A stretch of 64,000 nt of DNA. Source: Comamonadaceae bacterium 2PF. Lineage in GTDB: Bacteria; Pseudomonadota; Gammaproteobacteria; Burkholderiales; Burkholderiaceae_C. Position numbers and translations under genes: made by a program. Under the pieces are notes generated by a model. It was not told where the DNA came from. It saw nothing but the letters and a program-made list of their open reading frames with translations, and ran no database searches. Shown here one piece after another: positions 41,966 through 53,577 of this stretch (the stretch's first letter is position 1; the number at the start of each line of letters is the position of its first letter). The DNA lies in the NCBI GenBank assembly GCA_005502875.1, contig SCMV01000002.1, forward strand, positions 167,863 through 231,862, given 5' to 3'.

Positions 41966-43135
41966 ATGAACCTGCCTCCTTGGTTGAACGCCGTCGCCCG
42001 CCCCCTCCTGGGATCCGAACCCCAGCGGGCCAGGCACGTGCTTTTTGTCCTGGCGTCCACGCAGCTGTACATCGTGAACCTGGGCATCATCTGGCACTCC
42101 GTCCACCTGGGCCTGCTGCAACCGCAGATCGCCCGCGACCTGACCTGGGGCAGCATCCTGACCCTGTCGATCGTGTTCCTGCTGGTGCGCAGCGGATGGA
42201 GTCAGCGCCTGAGCGACCCCGTGGTCACCTTGCCGCACGCCCTGGTCAGCATCGCACTGTGCTTCATGGCTTACCTGCAGGTGGGCGAACACCGCGCCAG
42301 CGTCCTCATCCTGGTGGCCGAAGCCATCGTGATGTGCATGTTCCGGCTTCGCCCCACGCAGATGGTGGTGCTGGGCATGGGCTCGGTGGGCATGTTGCTG
42401 ATGTGCGTGATCGCCCTGACCTGGGCAGACCCCGTTCGCTACCCGGCCTCCACCGGCCTGATGCACTTCGTCATCGGCGGCTCGACGCTGCTGATCCTGT
42501 CACTGGTGGCCAAGTGGGTCACCGACATCCGCGTGCGCATCGGTCTGCAATCCAAAGAACTGTCGCAAGCACTCAACACCCTGCAGCACATGGCCACTCA
42601 GGACAGCCTGACAGGCCTGCTCAATCGCCGCATCATGGTTGACCTGGTCGAGACCGAGCTCAAGCTGGTCGAGCGCCACGGGCACCCCATGACCGTGGCC
42701 CTGGTCGACCTGGATCACTTCAAATCGATCAACGACCGATTCGGCCACCAGGCCGGCGACGCGGTGCTGATCGGCTTCGCCAACCTGGCCCAGACCCAGC
42801 TCAGGCAAGTCGACAAGGTGGCCCGCTGGGGTGGCGAGGAGTTCCTCATCATGCTGCCGCAAGTCAAAGCCAGCGAGGCCTTCACCGCGCTGGAGCGGCT
42901 GCGCCTGTCGATGGGCAGCCAGACCTTCCCCGGCCACCCCAGTGTGAACGCCACGTTCTCCGTGGGCCTGGCGCAGGCCCGCCAGGGCGAGAGCCTCGAA
43001 CACCTGATCGAGCGCGCAGACCAGGCGCTCTACCTGGCCAAACGCCAAGGCCGCAACCGCAGCCACGTGGCCGATGACGAGGACGAAGCCGACGTGGCCG
43101 TGGGCCTGGCGCCGCTGACAGGGGGCCACGCATGA
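41966..43135 (+). CDS. Membrane diguanylate cyclase (GGDEF), first of a pair
   Basis: The 389-residue product makes the second messenger c-di-GMP. The N-terminal half has six hydrophobic helices (about 25-185) without a recognised sensor domain. The C-terminal GGDEF domain (about 215-375) has the active GGEEF signature in ARWGGEEFL and an inhibitory I-site RxxD (RQVD) five residues earlier. Metal and substrate residues are in LVDLDHFKSIND. It should therefore be active and subject to product inhibition. The next cyclase gene overlaps it by four bases (ATGA). The start at 41966 is chosen because upstream in-frame codons lack a ribosome site. Confidence 0.92.
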   Translation: MNLPPWLNAVARPLLGSEPQRARHVLFVLASTQLYIVNLGIIWHSVHLGLLQPQIARDLTWGSILTLSIVFLLVRSGWSQRLSDPVVTLPHALVSIALCFMAYLQVGEHRASVLILVAEAIVMCMFRLRPTQMVVLGMGSVGMLLMCVIALTWADPVRYPASTGLMHFVIGGSTLLILSLVAKWVTDIRVRIGLQSKELSQALNTLQHMATQDSLTGLLNRRIMVDLVETELKLVERHGHPMTVALVDLDHFKSINDRFGHQAGDAVLIGFANLAQTQLRQVDKVARWGGEEFLIMLPQVKASEAFTALERLRLSMGSQTFPGHPSVNATFSVGLAQARQGESLEHLIERADQALYLAKRQGRNRSHVADDEDEADVAVGLAPLTGGHA

Positions 43136-44295
43136 GCGAGACCCTGAGCAACGTGCCGCAGCACGACCCCATCATCGATTCGATGGGGCGACTGGTGAAG
43201 CTCATCTTCGGTCCAGACCGGGCCACGCGGGCCCGAACGGGGGTCATCCTGCTGTGCGCCCTGATGTACGCCATCTGCTGCAGCGCCGCTTTCTACGCCG
43301 CCGAGGTGGGCATGATGCGCGACTTCGCGCCCAAGTTGCTGCTGCTGACCACCATCCCCTGCTACACGGCCTTTTACGTGTTGGTGCGCACCGGCCGCAC
43401 ACGCACCATGCGCGACCCGAACCTGATGATCCCGCAGCAAAGCTTTTCGCTGCTGGCCATCGCTTTCGCCTACACCGCGATCGGCCCACATGATCGCGGT
43501 TTGGTGCTGGTGCTGATCGCCCTGGTCATGGTGTTTGGCATGTACACACACCAACCACGACAAGCCGCTTTTGCCGGCGTGCTGGCGATGGTGCTGCTGG
43601 CCATGTGCATGGGCGTGCTGTCGCACATCGACCCCGTGTATTACCCGCCCACGCTGGAGTTGCTGCGCTTCGAACTGATGATCGGCACGCTGCCGCCGCT
43701 GATCCTGGCGGCCTACCAGATCTCGGCCTGGCGCAACCGCCTGGCCCAGCAACGTCGCGAGCTTCGCGACACGCTGGAGAAGGTGCAGACGCTGGCCAGC
43801 CGCGATGCACTGACCGGGCTGTACAACCGCCGTCACATGCAGGAGCGCCTGGTCGACAGCGCCAAACGCCACGAGCGCTATGGCGAGCGCTTCACCGTCG
43901 TGCTCGTTGACCTGGACCACTTCAAACGCATCAACGACGTGCACGGTCACCGCGTGGGCGACGAAGCACTGATGGCCTTTGCCTCGGCTGCCACCCTGGC
44001 CCTGCGCGAATCGGACACCGTGGGCCGCTGGGGCGGGGAAGAGTTCCTGTTCATCCTGCCCAACACCAGCCCGACCAAAGCGCTCGTGGCCCTGGATCGC
44101 TTGCGCGCCGCACTGCAGCATTGCAGCATCTCGTCGCGCGTGCCTGGCCTGAGGGTCGCCTTCTCTGCAGGGATCGCCCAGCACGACGTGGCCGCACCGG
44201 TTCACCGCACCCTGGAGCGGGCCGACCACGCGCTCTACCAGGCCAAGACCGCCGGCCGCAACCGCAGCCTGGTGTCGCCCAGCGACCCCCGCTGA
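43132..44295 (+). CDS. Membrane diguanylate cyclase (GGDEF), second of a pair
   Basis: The 387-residue product has the same plan as the preceding gene: about six N-terminal helices (about 35-205), a short coiled coil (AQQRRELRDTLEKVQTLASR), then a GGDEF domain. It has GRWGGEEFLF, the I-site RESD five residues upstream, and LVDLDHFKRIND. It is predicted to be an active, product-inhibited cyclase. Shared architecture and the ATGA overlap suggest a tandem duplication. The two membrane halves differ clearly in sequence, so they may sense different signals. Confidence 0.92.
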   Translation: MSETLSNVPQHDPIIDSMGRLVKLIFGPDRATRARTGVILLCALMYAICCSAAFYAAEVGMMRDFAPKLLLLTTIPCYTAFYVLVRTGRTRTMRDPNLMIPQQSFSLLAIAFAYTAIGPHDRGLVLVLIALVMVFGMYTHQPRQAAFAGVLAMVLLAMCMGVLSHIDPVYYPPTLELLRFELMIGTLPPLILAAYQISAWRNRLAQQRRELRDTLEKVQTLASRDALTGLYNRRHMQERLVDSAKRHERYGERFTVVLVDLDHFKRINDVHGHRVGDEALMAFASAATLALRESDTVGRWGGEEFLFILPNTSPTKALVALDRLRAALQHCSISSRVPGLRVAFSAGIAQHDVAAPVHRTLERADHALYQAKTAGRNRSLVSPSDPR

Positions 44296-44372
44296 AGCCG
44301 GGCCGCACGGCACGGATCCACTCGCCTGCGCACAGACCCCGTGCCCATGTCGCGTCAGGGCCATGCCAGCCC

Positions 44373-44381
44373 TGGGATAAT
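44373..44381 (+). promoter_or_regulatory. Extended -10 immediately before dapC (possible leaderless start)
   Basis: TGGGATAAT is an extended -10 (TGn plus GATAAT at 44376-44381). The dapC ATG is only seven bases downstream and has no Shine-Dalgarno. No good -35 is visible. If used, the transcript would begin at or next to the start codon. Confidence 0.4.
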
Positions 44382-44388
44382 GCCGCGC

Positions 44389-45618
44389 ATGAACCCCCTG
44401 CTGCAGCGTCTTCAGCCCTACCCCTTCGAGCGCCTGCGCGGCCTGACCGCTGGCGTGACCCCGAACCCTGCCCTGCGCCCCATCAGCCTGGGCATCGGCG
44501 AGCCCAAGCACCCCACGCCTGCGTTCATCAAGCAAGCGCTGACTGACGCGCTGGACGGTCTGGCGGCCTACCCGGCCACGGCTGGCGAGCCCGCCCTGCG
44601 CGAAGCCTGCGCCGCCTGGGTGCAACGCCGCTATGGCCTCAAGCTCGATGCCGCCACGCAGATCCTGCCCGTCAACGGCTCGCGCGAAGCGCTGTTCGCG
44701 CTGGCCCAAGCCGTCATCGACCCGACCCAGCACCGCGAGGCTGGCGGTCCGGCCGTGGTCTGCCCCAACCCCTTCTACCAAATCTACGAAGGCGCTGCCC
44801 TGCTGGCGGGTGCCCGCGTGGTCTTCGCCAACTCCGACCCGGCGCGCAACTTCGCCGCCGATTGGGGCAGCATCCCTGAGTCAACCTGGGCCACCACGCA
44901 GCTGCTGTACGTGTGCTCGCCGGGCAACCCGACGGGCGCCGTCATGCCGCTGGACGAGTGGCGCAAGCTCTTTGAGCTCAGCGACCGCTTCGGCTTTGTC
45001 ATCGCCTCGGACGAGTGTTACTCGGAGATTTACTTTCGCGAGGGCGCAGGCGCCGCACCACTGGGCGGCCTCGAAGCCGCGGCCCAACTCGGCCGCGCCG
45101 ACTTCAAGAACCTGATCGCGCTGACCAGCCTGTCCAAGCGCTCCAACGTGCCCGGCCTGCGCTCCGGCTTCGTCATGGGCGACGCCGCCTTGATGAAGGC
45201 CTTCCTGCTCTACCGCACCTACCACGGCAGCGCCATGAGCCCGTCCGTGCAGAAGGCCAGCATCGCCGCCTGGAACGACGAGGACCACGTGGTCGAGAAC
45301 CGCGCCCTTTACCGCCAGAAGTTCGAGCGCGTCACCCCCCTGCTGGCCGAGGTCATGAACGTGGCCTTGCCTGACGCAGGTTTCTACCTCTGGGCAGAGG
45401 TGCCCGCGCACGTCTGTGGCGGCAGCGACGAGGTTTTCACGCGCGAGCTGCTGGCTCAATACAATGTAGCGGTGCTGCCTGGCAGCTACCTCGCCCGAGA
45501 AGCCAACGGGATCAACCCTGGCCGCGGTCGCGTGCGCATGGCGCTGGTGGCCGGCGTCGATGAATGCGTGGAAGCCGCCGAGCGGATCCGAGCCTTCATC
45601 CGCTCCTTCCCGCGCTGA
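44389..45618 (+). CDS. dapC: Succinyldiaminopimelate transaminase
   Basis: DapC transfers an amino group from glutamate to N-succinyl-2-amino-6-ketopimelate in lysine and meso-DAP synthesis. The 409-residue product is a fold-type I aminotransferase with PLP-binding K250 (SLSKRSNVPGLRSGF), CSPGNPTGAV and the C-terminal RVRMALV. The N-terminus MNPLLQRLQPYPFERL is typical of betaproteobacterial DapC. dapD follows after 100 bases and dapE is close by, which confirms the pathway. A possible extended -10 lies just before its ATG. Confidence 0.94.
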   Translation: MNPLLQRLQPYPFERLRGLTAGVTPNPALRPISLGIGEPKHPTPAFIKQALTDALDGLAAYPATAGEPALREACAAWVQRRYGLKLDAATQILPVNGSREALFALAQAVIDPTQHREAGGPAVVCPNPFYQIYEGAALLAGARVVFANSDPARNFAADWGSIPESTWATTQLLYVCSPGNPTGAVMPLDEWRKLFELSDRFGFVIASDECYSEIYFREGAGAAPLGGLEAAAQLGRADFKNLIALTSLSKRSNVPGLRSGFVMGDAALMKAFLLYRTYHGSAMSPSVQKASIAAWNDEDHVVENRALYRQKFERVTPLLAEVMNVALPDAGFYLWAEVPAHVCGGSDEVFTRELLAQYNVAVLPGSYLAREANGINPGRGRVRMALVAGVDECVEAAERIRAFIRSFPR

Positions 45619-45718
45619 TCGCCATCGCACCGCCCCGCATCGCATCCAACCCCAAGTGGCCCGAGCCGCTTGACTCCCCGACACCCTCCGATTCGCTCTC
45701 CGATAGAAAGCCCACAAC

Positions 45719-46543
45719 ATGAGCCAAGCCCTGCAAACCGTCATCGACAACGCCTGGGAACAGCGCACCGAACTGTCGGCCTCCAGCGCCCCCGCCGAAG
45801 TGCGTGACGCCGTCAACCACATCATCGACCAGCTCGACACCGGCAAGATCCGCGTCGCCGAAAAGATCAACGGTGCCTGGGAAACCCACCAGTGGGTCAA
45901 GAAGGCCGTGCTGCTGAGCTTCCGCCTCAACGACAACGTGCCCATGGGCGACGGCCCCCTGCAGTTCTACGACAAGGTCCCCACCAAGTACGCCGGCATG
46001 TCGGCTGAAGCGCTCAAGGCCACCGGCGTGCGCGTGGTGCCGCCGGCCGTGGCCCGCCGTGGCTCCTTCCAGGCCAAGAACGTCATCCTGATGCCGTCCT
46101 ACGTGAACATCGGCGCCTACGTCGATGAAGGCACGATGGTCGACACCTGGGCCACCGTCGGCTCCTGCGCCCAGATCGGCAAGAACGTCCACCTCTCGGG
46201 CGGCGTCGGCATCGGTGGCGTGCTCGAGCCCCTGCAGGCCAACCCCACCATCATCGAAGACAACTGCTTCATCGGCGCCCGCTCGGAAGTGGTCGAAGGC
46301 GTGATCGTCGAAGAGAACTCGGTGATCTCGATGGGCGTGTACATCGGCCAGTCGACCAAGATCTACGACCGCGCCACCGGTGAAGTGACCTACGGCCGCA
46401 TCCCCGCTGGCTCGGTGGTGGTCTCGGGCAACCTGCCCTCGGCCGACGGCAAGTACTCGCTGTACTGCGCCGTGATCGTCAAGCGCGTCGACGCGCAAAC
46501 GCGCTCGAAGACCAGCATCAACGACCTGCTGCGCGGCGCCTGA
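45719..46543 (+). CDS. dapD: Tetrahydrodipicolinate N-succinyltransferase
   Basis: DapD adds succinyl from succinyl-CoA to tetrahydrodipicolinate, committing the succinylase branch of lysine/meso-DAP synthesis. The 274-residue product has an N-terminal helical domain and the left-handed beta-helix hexapeptide region (about 100-235; [35 protein letters not shown]). The length and motifs match the family closely. A hairpin terminator follows. Confidence 0.97.
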   Translation: MSQALQTVIDNAWEQRTELSASSAPAEVRDAVNHIIDQLDTGKIRVAEKINGAWETHQWVKKAVLLSFRLNDNVPMGDGPLQFYDKVPTKYAGMSAEALKATGVRVVPPAVARRGSFQAKNVILMPSYVNIGAYVDEGTMVDTWATVGSCAQIGKNVHLSGGVGIGGVLEPLQANPTIIEDNCFIGARSEVVEGVIVEENSVISMGVYIGQSTKIYDRATGEVTYGRIPAGSVVVSGNLPSADGKYSLYCAVIVKRVDAQTRSKTSINDLLRGA

Positions 46544-46554
46544 TGCGCTGAACC

Positions 46555-46580
46555 AGGGCCTGCACCTTGCAGGCCCTTCT
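46555..46580 (+). terminator. Terminator after dapD
   Basis: AGGGCCTGCA (46555-46564) pairs perfectly with TGCAGGCCCT (46568-46577) around CCT. Only a short T-rich tail (TCTTGTCT) follows, so termination may be partial. Confidence 0.7.
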
Positions 46581-46617
46581 TGTCTGAACCCTTGCAAAAA
46601 CAGCTGAGGAGAGATCG

Positions 46618-47817
46618 ATGAGCGGAGGCAACCTCGAACGCGTGCTGCGCCTGATGGCCGAGAAGAAGGCGTCCGACGTCTTCCTGTCGGCCAAGACGCC
46701 GATCCTCATCAAGATCAACGGTCAGATCATGCAGCTGACCGACCAGGTCCTCACGCCTTCTCAGCCCCGCCAGCTGCTGGCCGAGATGATCTCGCCCACG
46801 CAGATGGAAGAGCTCGACGAAACCGGCGAGCTCAACATGGGCATCACCATCCCTGGGGTGGCCATCTTTCGCCTGAGCGCGTTCAAGCAGCGCGGCTCGG
46901 TGGCGGCGGTGTTCCGCTACATCCCCTCCGACATCCCGGCGCTGGACACGCTCAACGTGCCGCCCGTGCTCAGCGAGCTGGTGCTGCAAAAGCGCGGCCT
47001 GATCATCCTGGCCGGGGCCACCGGCACTGGCAAAAGCACGACACTGGCCTCGATGCTGGAGCATCGCAACCAGCGCATGACCGGCCACATCCTCACCATC
47101 GAGGACCCGCTCGAATTCCTGTTTTCCAACAAGAAGTCCATCGTCAACCAGCGCGAGGTCGGCCGCGACACGCAATCGCTGCAAGTCGGCTTGAAGAACG
47201 CGTTGCGCCAGGCCCCGGACTGCATCCTGATCGGCGAAATCCGCGACCGAGAGACCATGACGGCGGCCATCTCGTATGCGCTGTCGGGCCACCTGGTGCT
47301 CTCGACCCTGCACGCCAACAACAGCTACCACGCGCTCGGCCGGATCCTGTCCTTCTACACGCCGGAAGCTCGACCTGCACTGCTCTCCGACCTGGCCTCG
47401 GGCCTCAAAGCCATCATCTCGCAGCGCCTTCTCAAAGCCGAAGCCGGGCCCAGTGCCGGCGGCCGAGTGCCGGCGGTCGAGGTCATGCTCAACACCACGC
47501 TCGTCTCCGAGATGATCGACCGAGGCGACTTCAACGGCGTCAAGGAAGCCATGGAGAAATCGATGGCAGAAGGCTCGCAGACTTACGAGCAAGACATCGC
47601 CCGACTGATCAATGAAGGCATCGTCAGCCGCGACGAAGGCCTGATCAATTCCGACTCGCCGACCAACCTCATGTGGCGCCTGCAAAACAGCACGGCCACC
47701 CAATCCAAGCTGATCGCCAAGCCGGTCGAAGAAGAGCACGGCCCCTCGTTCACCGAAATCACCCTGGACGTGCATGCCGAAGACCCCGCCTCCAACTTCG
47801 GCGGCACCCGACACTGA
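46618..47817 (+). CDS. pilU: Type IV pilus retraction ATPase PilU
   Basis: The 399-residue product is a PilT/PilU-family hexameric ATPase that helps retract type IV pili. It has Walker [10 protein letters not shown] (133-141, K139), the Asp box ([10 protein letters not shown]), Walker B ([13 protein letters not shown]) and the His box ([12 protein letters not shown]). The extended C-terminal tail (after about 345, rich in Glu and Thr) and the N-terminus [17 protein letters not shown] favour PilU over PilT. AGGAGA lies before the ATG. Its place between dapD and dapE is a genomic neighbourhood, not a pathway link; no other pilus genes are in the window. Confidence 0.88.
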   Translation: MSGGNLERVLRLMAEKKASDVFLSAKTPILIKINGQIMQLTDQVLTPSQPRQLLAEMISPTQMEELDETGELNMGITIPGVAIFRLSAFKQRGSVAAVFRYIPSDIPALDTLNVPPVLSELVLQKRGLIILAGATGTGKSTTLASMLEHRNQRMTGHILTIEDPLEFLFSNKKSIVNQREVGRDTQSLQVGLKNALRQAPDCILIGEIRDRETMTAAISYALSGHLVLSTLHANNSYHALGRILSFYTPEARPALLSDLASGLKAIISQRLLKAEAGPSAGGRVPAVEVMLNTTLVSEMIDRGDFNGVKEAMEKSMAEGSQTYEQDIARLINEGIVSRDEGLINSDSPTNLMWRLQNSTATQSKLIAKPVEEEHGPSFTEITLDVHAEDPASNFGGTRH

Positions 47818-47845
47818 GGTGCCCAAGGCACCGACACCACGCACC

Positions 47846-48994
47846 ATGACCGACACCTTGCGCCTGACCGAGGCGCTGATCGCCCGCCCATCCGTCACCC
47901 CCGAAGACCTCGACTGCCAGCAACTTATGGTCGAGCGCCTCAAGCCCCTGGGGTTTGAGTGCCACACGCTGGTCTTCGGCCCGTCCAGCGCACCGGTGAC
48001 CAACCTCTGGGCGATCAAACGTGGCCGCGATGATGCCGCGACTGTGCTGGCCTTTGCCGGCCACACCGATGTGGTCCCCACGGGCCCGCTGGATCAATGG
48101 ACATCGCCTCCCTTCGTGCCCACGCACCGCGACGGCCTGCTCTTCGGCCGTGGCGCCGCCGACATGAAGACTTCGTTGGCAGCCATGGTCGTGGCGACCG
48201 AGGCCTTCGTGGCCCGCCACCCGGATCACACAGGCAGCGTTGCGTTCCTCATCACCAGCGACGAAGAAGGCCCGTCTGTGGACGGCACGGTCAAGGTCTG
48301 CGAATGGCTGCAGCAGCAAGGCCAGCGCCTGGATGCCTGCATCGTCGGTGAGCCCACCTCGGTCAAGCAGGTGGGCGACATGATCAAGAACGGCCGTCGC
48401 GGCTCGCTCTCGGGCAAGCTGCGTGTCAAGGGCGTGCAGGGCCACATCGCCTACCCGCACCTGGCCAGGAACCCGATCCACCTGCTCGCCCCCGCCCTGG
48501 CCGAGTTGGTCACCATCGTTTGGGACCAGGGCAACGACCACTTCCCACCCACCACCTGGCAGTGCTCCAACGTCCACGGTGGCACGGGCGCCAACAACGT
48601 CATCCCCGGTGAGGTGGTCGTTGATTTCAACTTCCGCTTCTCCACCGAGTCAACGCCCGAATCGCTGCAGCAGCGTCTCGAAGGCGTGCTGCGCCAGCAT
48701 GGCCTGGACTTCCACATCGACTGGACGCTGGGAGGACGCCCGTTCCTCACCCGCAAGGGCCCACTCGTTGACGCCATCTCGGCCGCCATCGAGCAGGTCA
48801 CAGGCGTCACCACCGAGTTGTCCACCACCGGCGGCACATCCGACGGCCGCTTCATCGCCCAGATCTGCCCGCAGGTGGTCGAGTTCGGCCCCGTGAACGC
48901 CAGCATCCACAAGATCGACGAGCACGTCCGTGTCGCCGACATCGAGCCCCTGAAGGACATCTACCTCGGCACCCTGGAAAGGCTGCTGGCGTGA
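47846..48994 (+). CDS. dapE: Succinyl-diaminopimelate desuccinylase
   Basis: DapE hydrolyses N-succinyl-LL-DAP to succinate and LL-DAP with two zinc ions. The 382-residue product is an M20 metallohydrolase: AGHTDVVP (H73, D75), RGAADMK (D106), catalytic and ligand glutamates in ITSDEEGP (about 140-141), VGEPTS, and the final His in [15 protein letters not shown] in the C-terminal part is typical of DapE. I start it at the ATG at 47846, because the upstream frame is Pro-rich. The stop overlaps the prmB GTG start by four bases. Confidence 0.96.
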   Translation: MTDTLRLTEALIARPSVTPEDLDCQQLMVERLKPLGFECHTLVFGPSSAPVTNLWAIKRGRDDAATVLAFAGHTDVVPTGPLDQWTSPPFVPTHRDGLLFGRGAADMKTSLAAMVVATEAFVARHPDHTGSVAFLITSDEEGPSVDGTVKVCEWLQQQGQRLDACIVGEPTSVKQVGDMIKNGRRGSLSGKLRVKGVQGHIAYPHLARNPIHLLAPALAELVTIVWDQGNDHFPPTTWQCSNVHGGTGANNVIPGEVVVDFNFRFSTESTPESLQQRLEGVLRQHGLDFHIDWTLGGRPFLTRKGPLVDAISAAIEQVTGVTTELSTTGGTSDGRFIAQICPQVVEFGPVNASIHKIDEHVRVADIEPLKDIYLGTLERLLA

Positions 48995-49893
48995 CCCTCA
49001 TCGAACTGATCGAGCAGGCCGCAGCGCGCCTGGACGCCGCGCAAGTCGGCTACGGCCACGGCACCACCAATGCCTTCGACGAGGCCGCCTGGCTGGTGAT
49101 GTGGCGCCTGGGCCTGCCCATCGACTCGCTCGATGAAAACGAACAACGTGCCGTGAGTCCCGAGGAACAGGCGCAGGCCGAATCCCTCATCGAAGAACGC
49201 ATCGCCACGCGCAAGCCCGCCGCTTACCTCACCCAGCAGGCCTGGCTGCAAGGCGTGCCCTTCTACGTCGATGAACGCGCCATCGTGCCGCGCTCCTTCG
49301 TCGCCGAAGTGCTGGCCGACGGCAGCATCGACGCCTGGCTCAGCGACAGCACCCAACGCGTGCTTGACCTGTGCACCGGCAACGGCAGCCTGGCCGTGCT
49401 GGCCGCCATGGCCTACCCCGACGTGACCGTCGATGGCGCCGACCTCAGCCCCGACGCGCTGGCCGTGGCCCGCATCAACGTCGATCAGCACGGCCTGCAA
49501 GATCGCATCACCTTGTTGCAAAGCGATGGCCTGAGCCAGGTCAACGGTCCCTACGACCTGATCCTTTGCAACCCGCCCTATGTCAACGCCGACTCGATGG
49601 CCAAGCTGCCCGCCGAGTACCGCGCCGAGCCCGAGATGGCCCTGGCCTCCGGCACAGACGGCATGGACTTCACGCGCAACCTGTTCGCCGCTCTGCGCGC
49701 CGAGCCCAACCGTTTCATGAGCGACGACGCCGTGCTGGTGCTGGAAATCGGCAACGAACGAGCGAATTTCGAGCGCGCCTTCCCCGACCTTGCCGTGACC
49801 TGGTTGCCCACCTCTGCGGGCGACGACCAACTGCTGCTCGTCACGCGCGACGCGCTGCTGCTGGGCGACACCCCCGGCACACACCTGGCCTGA
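48991..49893 (+). CDS. prmB: Ribosomal protein L3 N5-glutamine methyltransferase PrmB
   Basis: PrmB methylates a glutamine of ribosomal protein L3. The 300-residue product has an N-terminal helical domain (about 1-100) and a SAM-binding domain with [13 protein letters not shown] (about 125-137). The glutamine-binding NPPY motif is at 194-197, followed by [17 protein letters not shown], which marks PrmB rather than PrmC. The start is GTG, in a GTGA overlap with the dapE stop, so it depends on translational coupling. Confidence 0.93.
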   Translation: MTLIELIEQAAARLDAAQVGYGHGTTNAFDEAAWLVMWRLGLPIDSLDENEQRAVSPEEQAQAESLIEERIATRKPAAYLTQQAWLQGVPFYVDERAIVPRSFVAEVLADGSIDAWLSDSTQRVLDLCTGNGSLAVLAAMAYPDVTVDGADLSPDALAVARINVDQHGLQDRITLLQSDGLSQVNGPYDLILCNPPYVNADSMAKLPAEYRAEPEMALASGTDGMDFTRNLFAALRAEPNRFMSDDAVLVLEIGNERANFERAFPDLAVTWLPTSAGDDQLLLVTRDALLLGDTPGTHLA

Positions 49894-49900
49894 GCCCCCC

Positions 49901-51901
<2,001 letters not shown>

Positions 51902-51914
51902 ACGCCGGCCGGGC

Positions 51915-52331
51915 TCAACGCACAGCCTGGTGCGCCGCGCGGTGCTCAGCCATGGCCTGACAACCCACGCACAAGGCAGCCTCCGGCAACACGCTCAAGC
52001 GCAAAGCCCCAATGGGCTCGCCGCACTCCAGGCAAACGCCGTAAGAGCCGTCCGCCATCCGAGCGAGCGCATCCTGGATGGCCCGCAATTCAACCTGATC
52101 GTGCTGCAGCATCGCGATCACCTCGTCATCTGCCTCCGCCGCGCACGCGGCTTCGGTGCCGGCAACGAAGGTGTTGGCCGTCACCGCCTGCTCGCTGGCC
52201 AGGCGCTCGCGCAAGGCCACATCCTGAGCGGACAACTCAAGGGCTCGGTCTTCAAGCCTGGCTTTGAGCTCAGCAAGGTGGATCACACCCGGTTCAACCG
52301 GGCCTGACTCGGGGCGGAGGATGGCCGACAT
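51915..52331 (-). CDS. DksA/TraR-family zinc-finger protein
   Basis: The 138-residue product has a helical N-terminal half (about 15-95) and a C-terminal four-Cys zinc finger (CLECGEPIG and CVGC), the DksA/TraR pattern. Such proteins bind the RNA polymerase secondary channel and may work with ppGpp. The coiled coil is shorter than in true DksA, and I do not see the DxxDxA tip clearly, so the function may differ. It is convergent with the ABC-F gene (13-base gap) and divergent from ohrR. Confidence 0.85.
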   Translation of the reverse strand: MSAILRPESGPVEPGVIHLAELKARLEDRALELSAQDVALRERLASEQAVTANTFVAGTEAACAAEADDEVIAMLQHDQVELRAIQDALARMADGSYGVCLECGEPIGALRLSVLPEAALCVGCQAMAEHRAAHQAVR

Positions 52332-52452
52332 CGATGCTCCTGTTCGCGCTCACTGCGCATTTGTTCACATGCCAAGCTTAGGAGCCAGCCAGAATCAGGG
52401 CCTTGCTCCGCATCAAGCCCCCGCTGCGGCGGCATGCGCCTAACATGACGCC

Positions 52453-52932
52453 ATGCCCGACCCCACCCACGCGCCCTCGCCACCAGGCCCGGACCAGTTG
52501 CTCAGGCTCGACCAGCAGCTGTGCTTTGCCCTGTACGCCAGTTCGCTGGCCATGACCAAGCTGTACAAGCCATTGCTGGCCCCGCTCGGGCTGACCTACC
52601 CCCAGTACCTCGTGATGCTCGTGCTCTGGGAGCAAGACGACCGCGCCGTGCACGAACTCGGCGAGCTTCTGCAGCTCGACTCGGGTACCTTGACGCCATT
52701 GCTCAAGCGCCTCGAAGCATCGGGCCTGATTTCACGTCAGCGCGATCAGGCCGACGAACGGCGCGTGCGCATCCGACTGACCGACGCTGGCCAACGCCTC
52801 AAGCAGGCCGCCAGCAGCATCCCCGTTTCGGTGATGTGCCAGGTGGGCGGAGAGCTCGACGCCATGGTCGAACTTCGCCAGCGTTTGCATGCACTGCGCC
52901 AGCGCCTGCAAGGACAACCTCAGGCCAACTGA
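52453..52932 (+). CDS. ohrR: MarR-family organic hydroperoxide sensor OhrR
   Basis: OhrR represses ohr until organic hydroperoxides oxidise a reactive Cys. The 159-residue product has that residue at C24 (QQLCFALYASS). A second Cys at 129 is 105 residues later, the same spacing as C22/C127 of the Xanthomonas two-Cys OhrR. The winged-helix DNA-binding region includes LDSGTLTPLLKRLEASGLISRQRD. ohr lies 91 bases downstream in the same direction. Confidence 0.94.
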   Translation: MPDPTHAPSPPGPDQLLRLDQQLCFALYASSLAMTKLYKPLLAPLGLTYPQYLVMLVLWEQDDRAVHELGELLQLDSGTLTPLLKRLEASGLISRQRDQADERRVRIRLTDAGQRLKQAASSIPVSVMCQVGGELDAMVELRQRLHALRQRLQGQPQAN

Positions 52933-52988
52933 GGTCTTTTCTGCTGGCCCTGGCCTCTGCCTGTCAGCAGGCGCAAAATCATCAAATC

Positions 52989-53002
52989 GATTGCACACAA
53001 TC
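52989..53002 (+). promoter_or_regulatory. Candidate OhrR operator upstream of ohr
   Basis: GATTGCACACAATC is an inverted repeat (GATTG, CAATC) with a four-base centre, lying 21 bases before the ohr ATG. Its place between ohrR and ohr makes it the best candidate for the OhrR-binding site. The sequence differs from the best-known OhrR sites, so the assignment rests on symmetry and position. Confidence 0.5.
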
Positions 53003-53023
53003 TTTCTTCAAAAGGACCTCGTC

Positions 53024-53449
53024 ATGGCCTCTCCCACCCAAATCGTCTACACCGCCCACGCCACCGCCACCGGCGGACGAGATGGCCGCGCCGTCAGCGA
53101 CGACGGCAAGCTCGACGTGGCCCTGGCCCGCCCCAAAGAAATGGGCGGCAACGGCGCCGGCACCAACCCCGAGCAACTCTTCGCCGCCGGCTACAGCGCC
53201 TGTTTCATGGGGGCCATGGGTTTTGTGGCGGCTCAGAGCAAGCAATTGCTGCCCACCGGCACGCAGATTTCGGGCGACGTCGGCATCGGCCCCATCCCTC
53301 AGGGATTCGGCATCACCGTGACGCTGCGCATCACCCTGCCTGGCATGGCCAAGGACGCGGCTCAAGCACTCGTGGACGCAGCCCACCAAGTCTGCCCATA
53401 CTCCAACGCCACCCGGGGCAACATCACCGTCAACCTCGAGCTGGTTTGA
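53024..53449 (+). CDS. ohr: Organic hydroperoxide resistance protein Ohr
   Basis: Ohr is a thiol peroxidase that reduces organic and fatty-acid hydroperoxides. The 141-residue product has the peroxidatic Cys C60 (AAGYSACF) and the resolving Cys C124 (HQVCPYSNATRGN), with the catalytic Arg/Glu environment (TNPEQLFAAG). It starts MASPTQIVYTA after a AAAGGA ribosome site. ohrR upstream and a candidate operator suggest peroxide-inducible expression. Confidence 0.97.
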   Translation: MASPTQIVYTAHATATGGRDGRAVSDDGKLDVALARPKEMGGNGAGTNPEQLFAAGYSACFMGAMGFVAAQSKQLLPTGTQISGDVGIGPIPQGFGITVTLRITLPGMAKDAAQALVDAAHQVCPYSNATRGNITVNLELV

Positions 53450-53508
53450 GCCAGGCCGAAAGGCCGGGGCCGCAGGCGATGGCCTCAGCAATTGCCCGAA
53501 GAAAGGGT

Positions 53509-53545
53509 GTTAACCTCACGTTATCCATTAGATACCGAGGTTGAC
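53509..53545 (+). repeat. Inverted repeat upstream of the NlpC/P60 gene
   Basis: GTTAACCTC (53509-53517) and GAGGTTGAC (53537-53545) are complementary at eight of nine positions and separated by 19 AT-richer bases. It lies 33 bases before the gene start. It could be an operator of two half-sites or an RNA hairpin. The spacer includes TTAGAT, which might be a -10. Confidence 0.45.
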
Positions 53546-53577
53546 GCAGCGGCCCCTGCCGCCTACCCTTGCGACCC

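Noticed and set aside
53455..53475. Hairpin GGCC-GAAA-GGCC as terminator after ohr
   Set aside because: Short stem and no T run follow; it may simply be GC-rich spacer.
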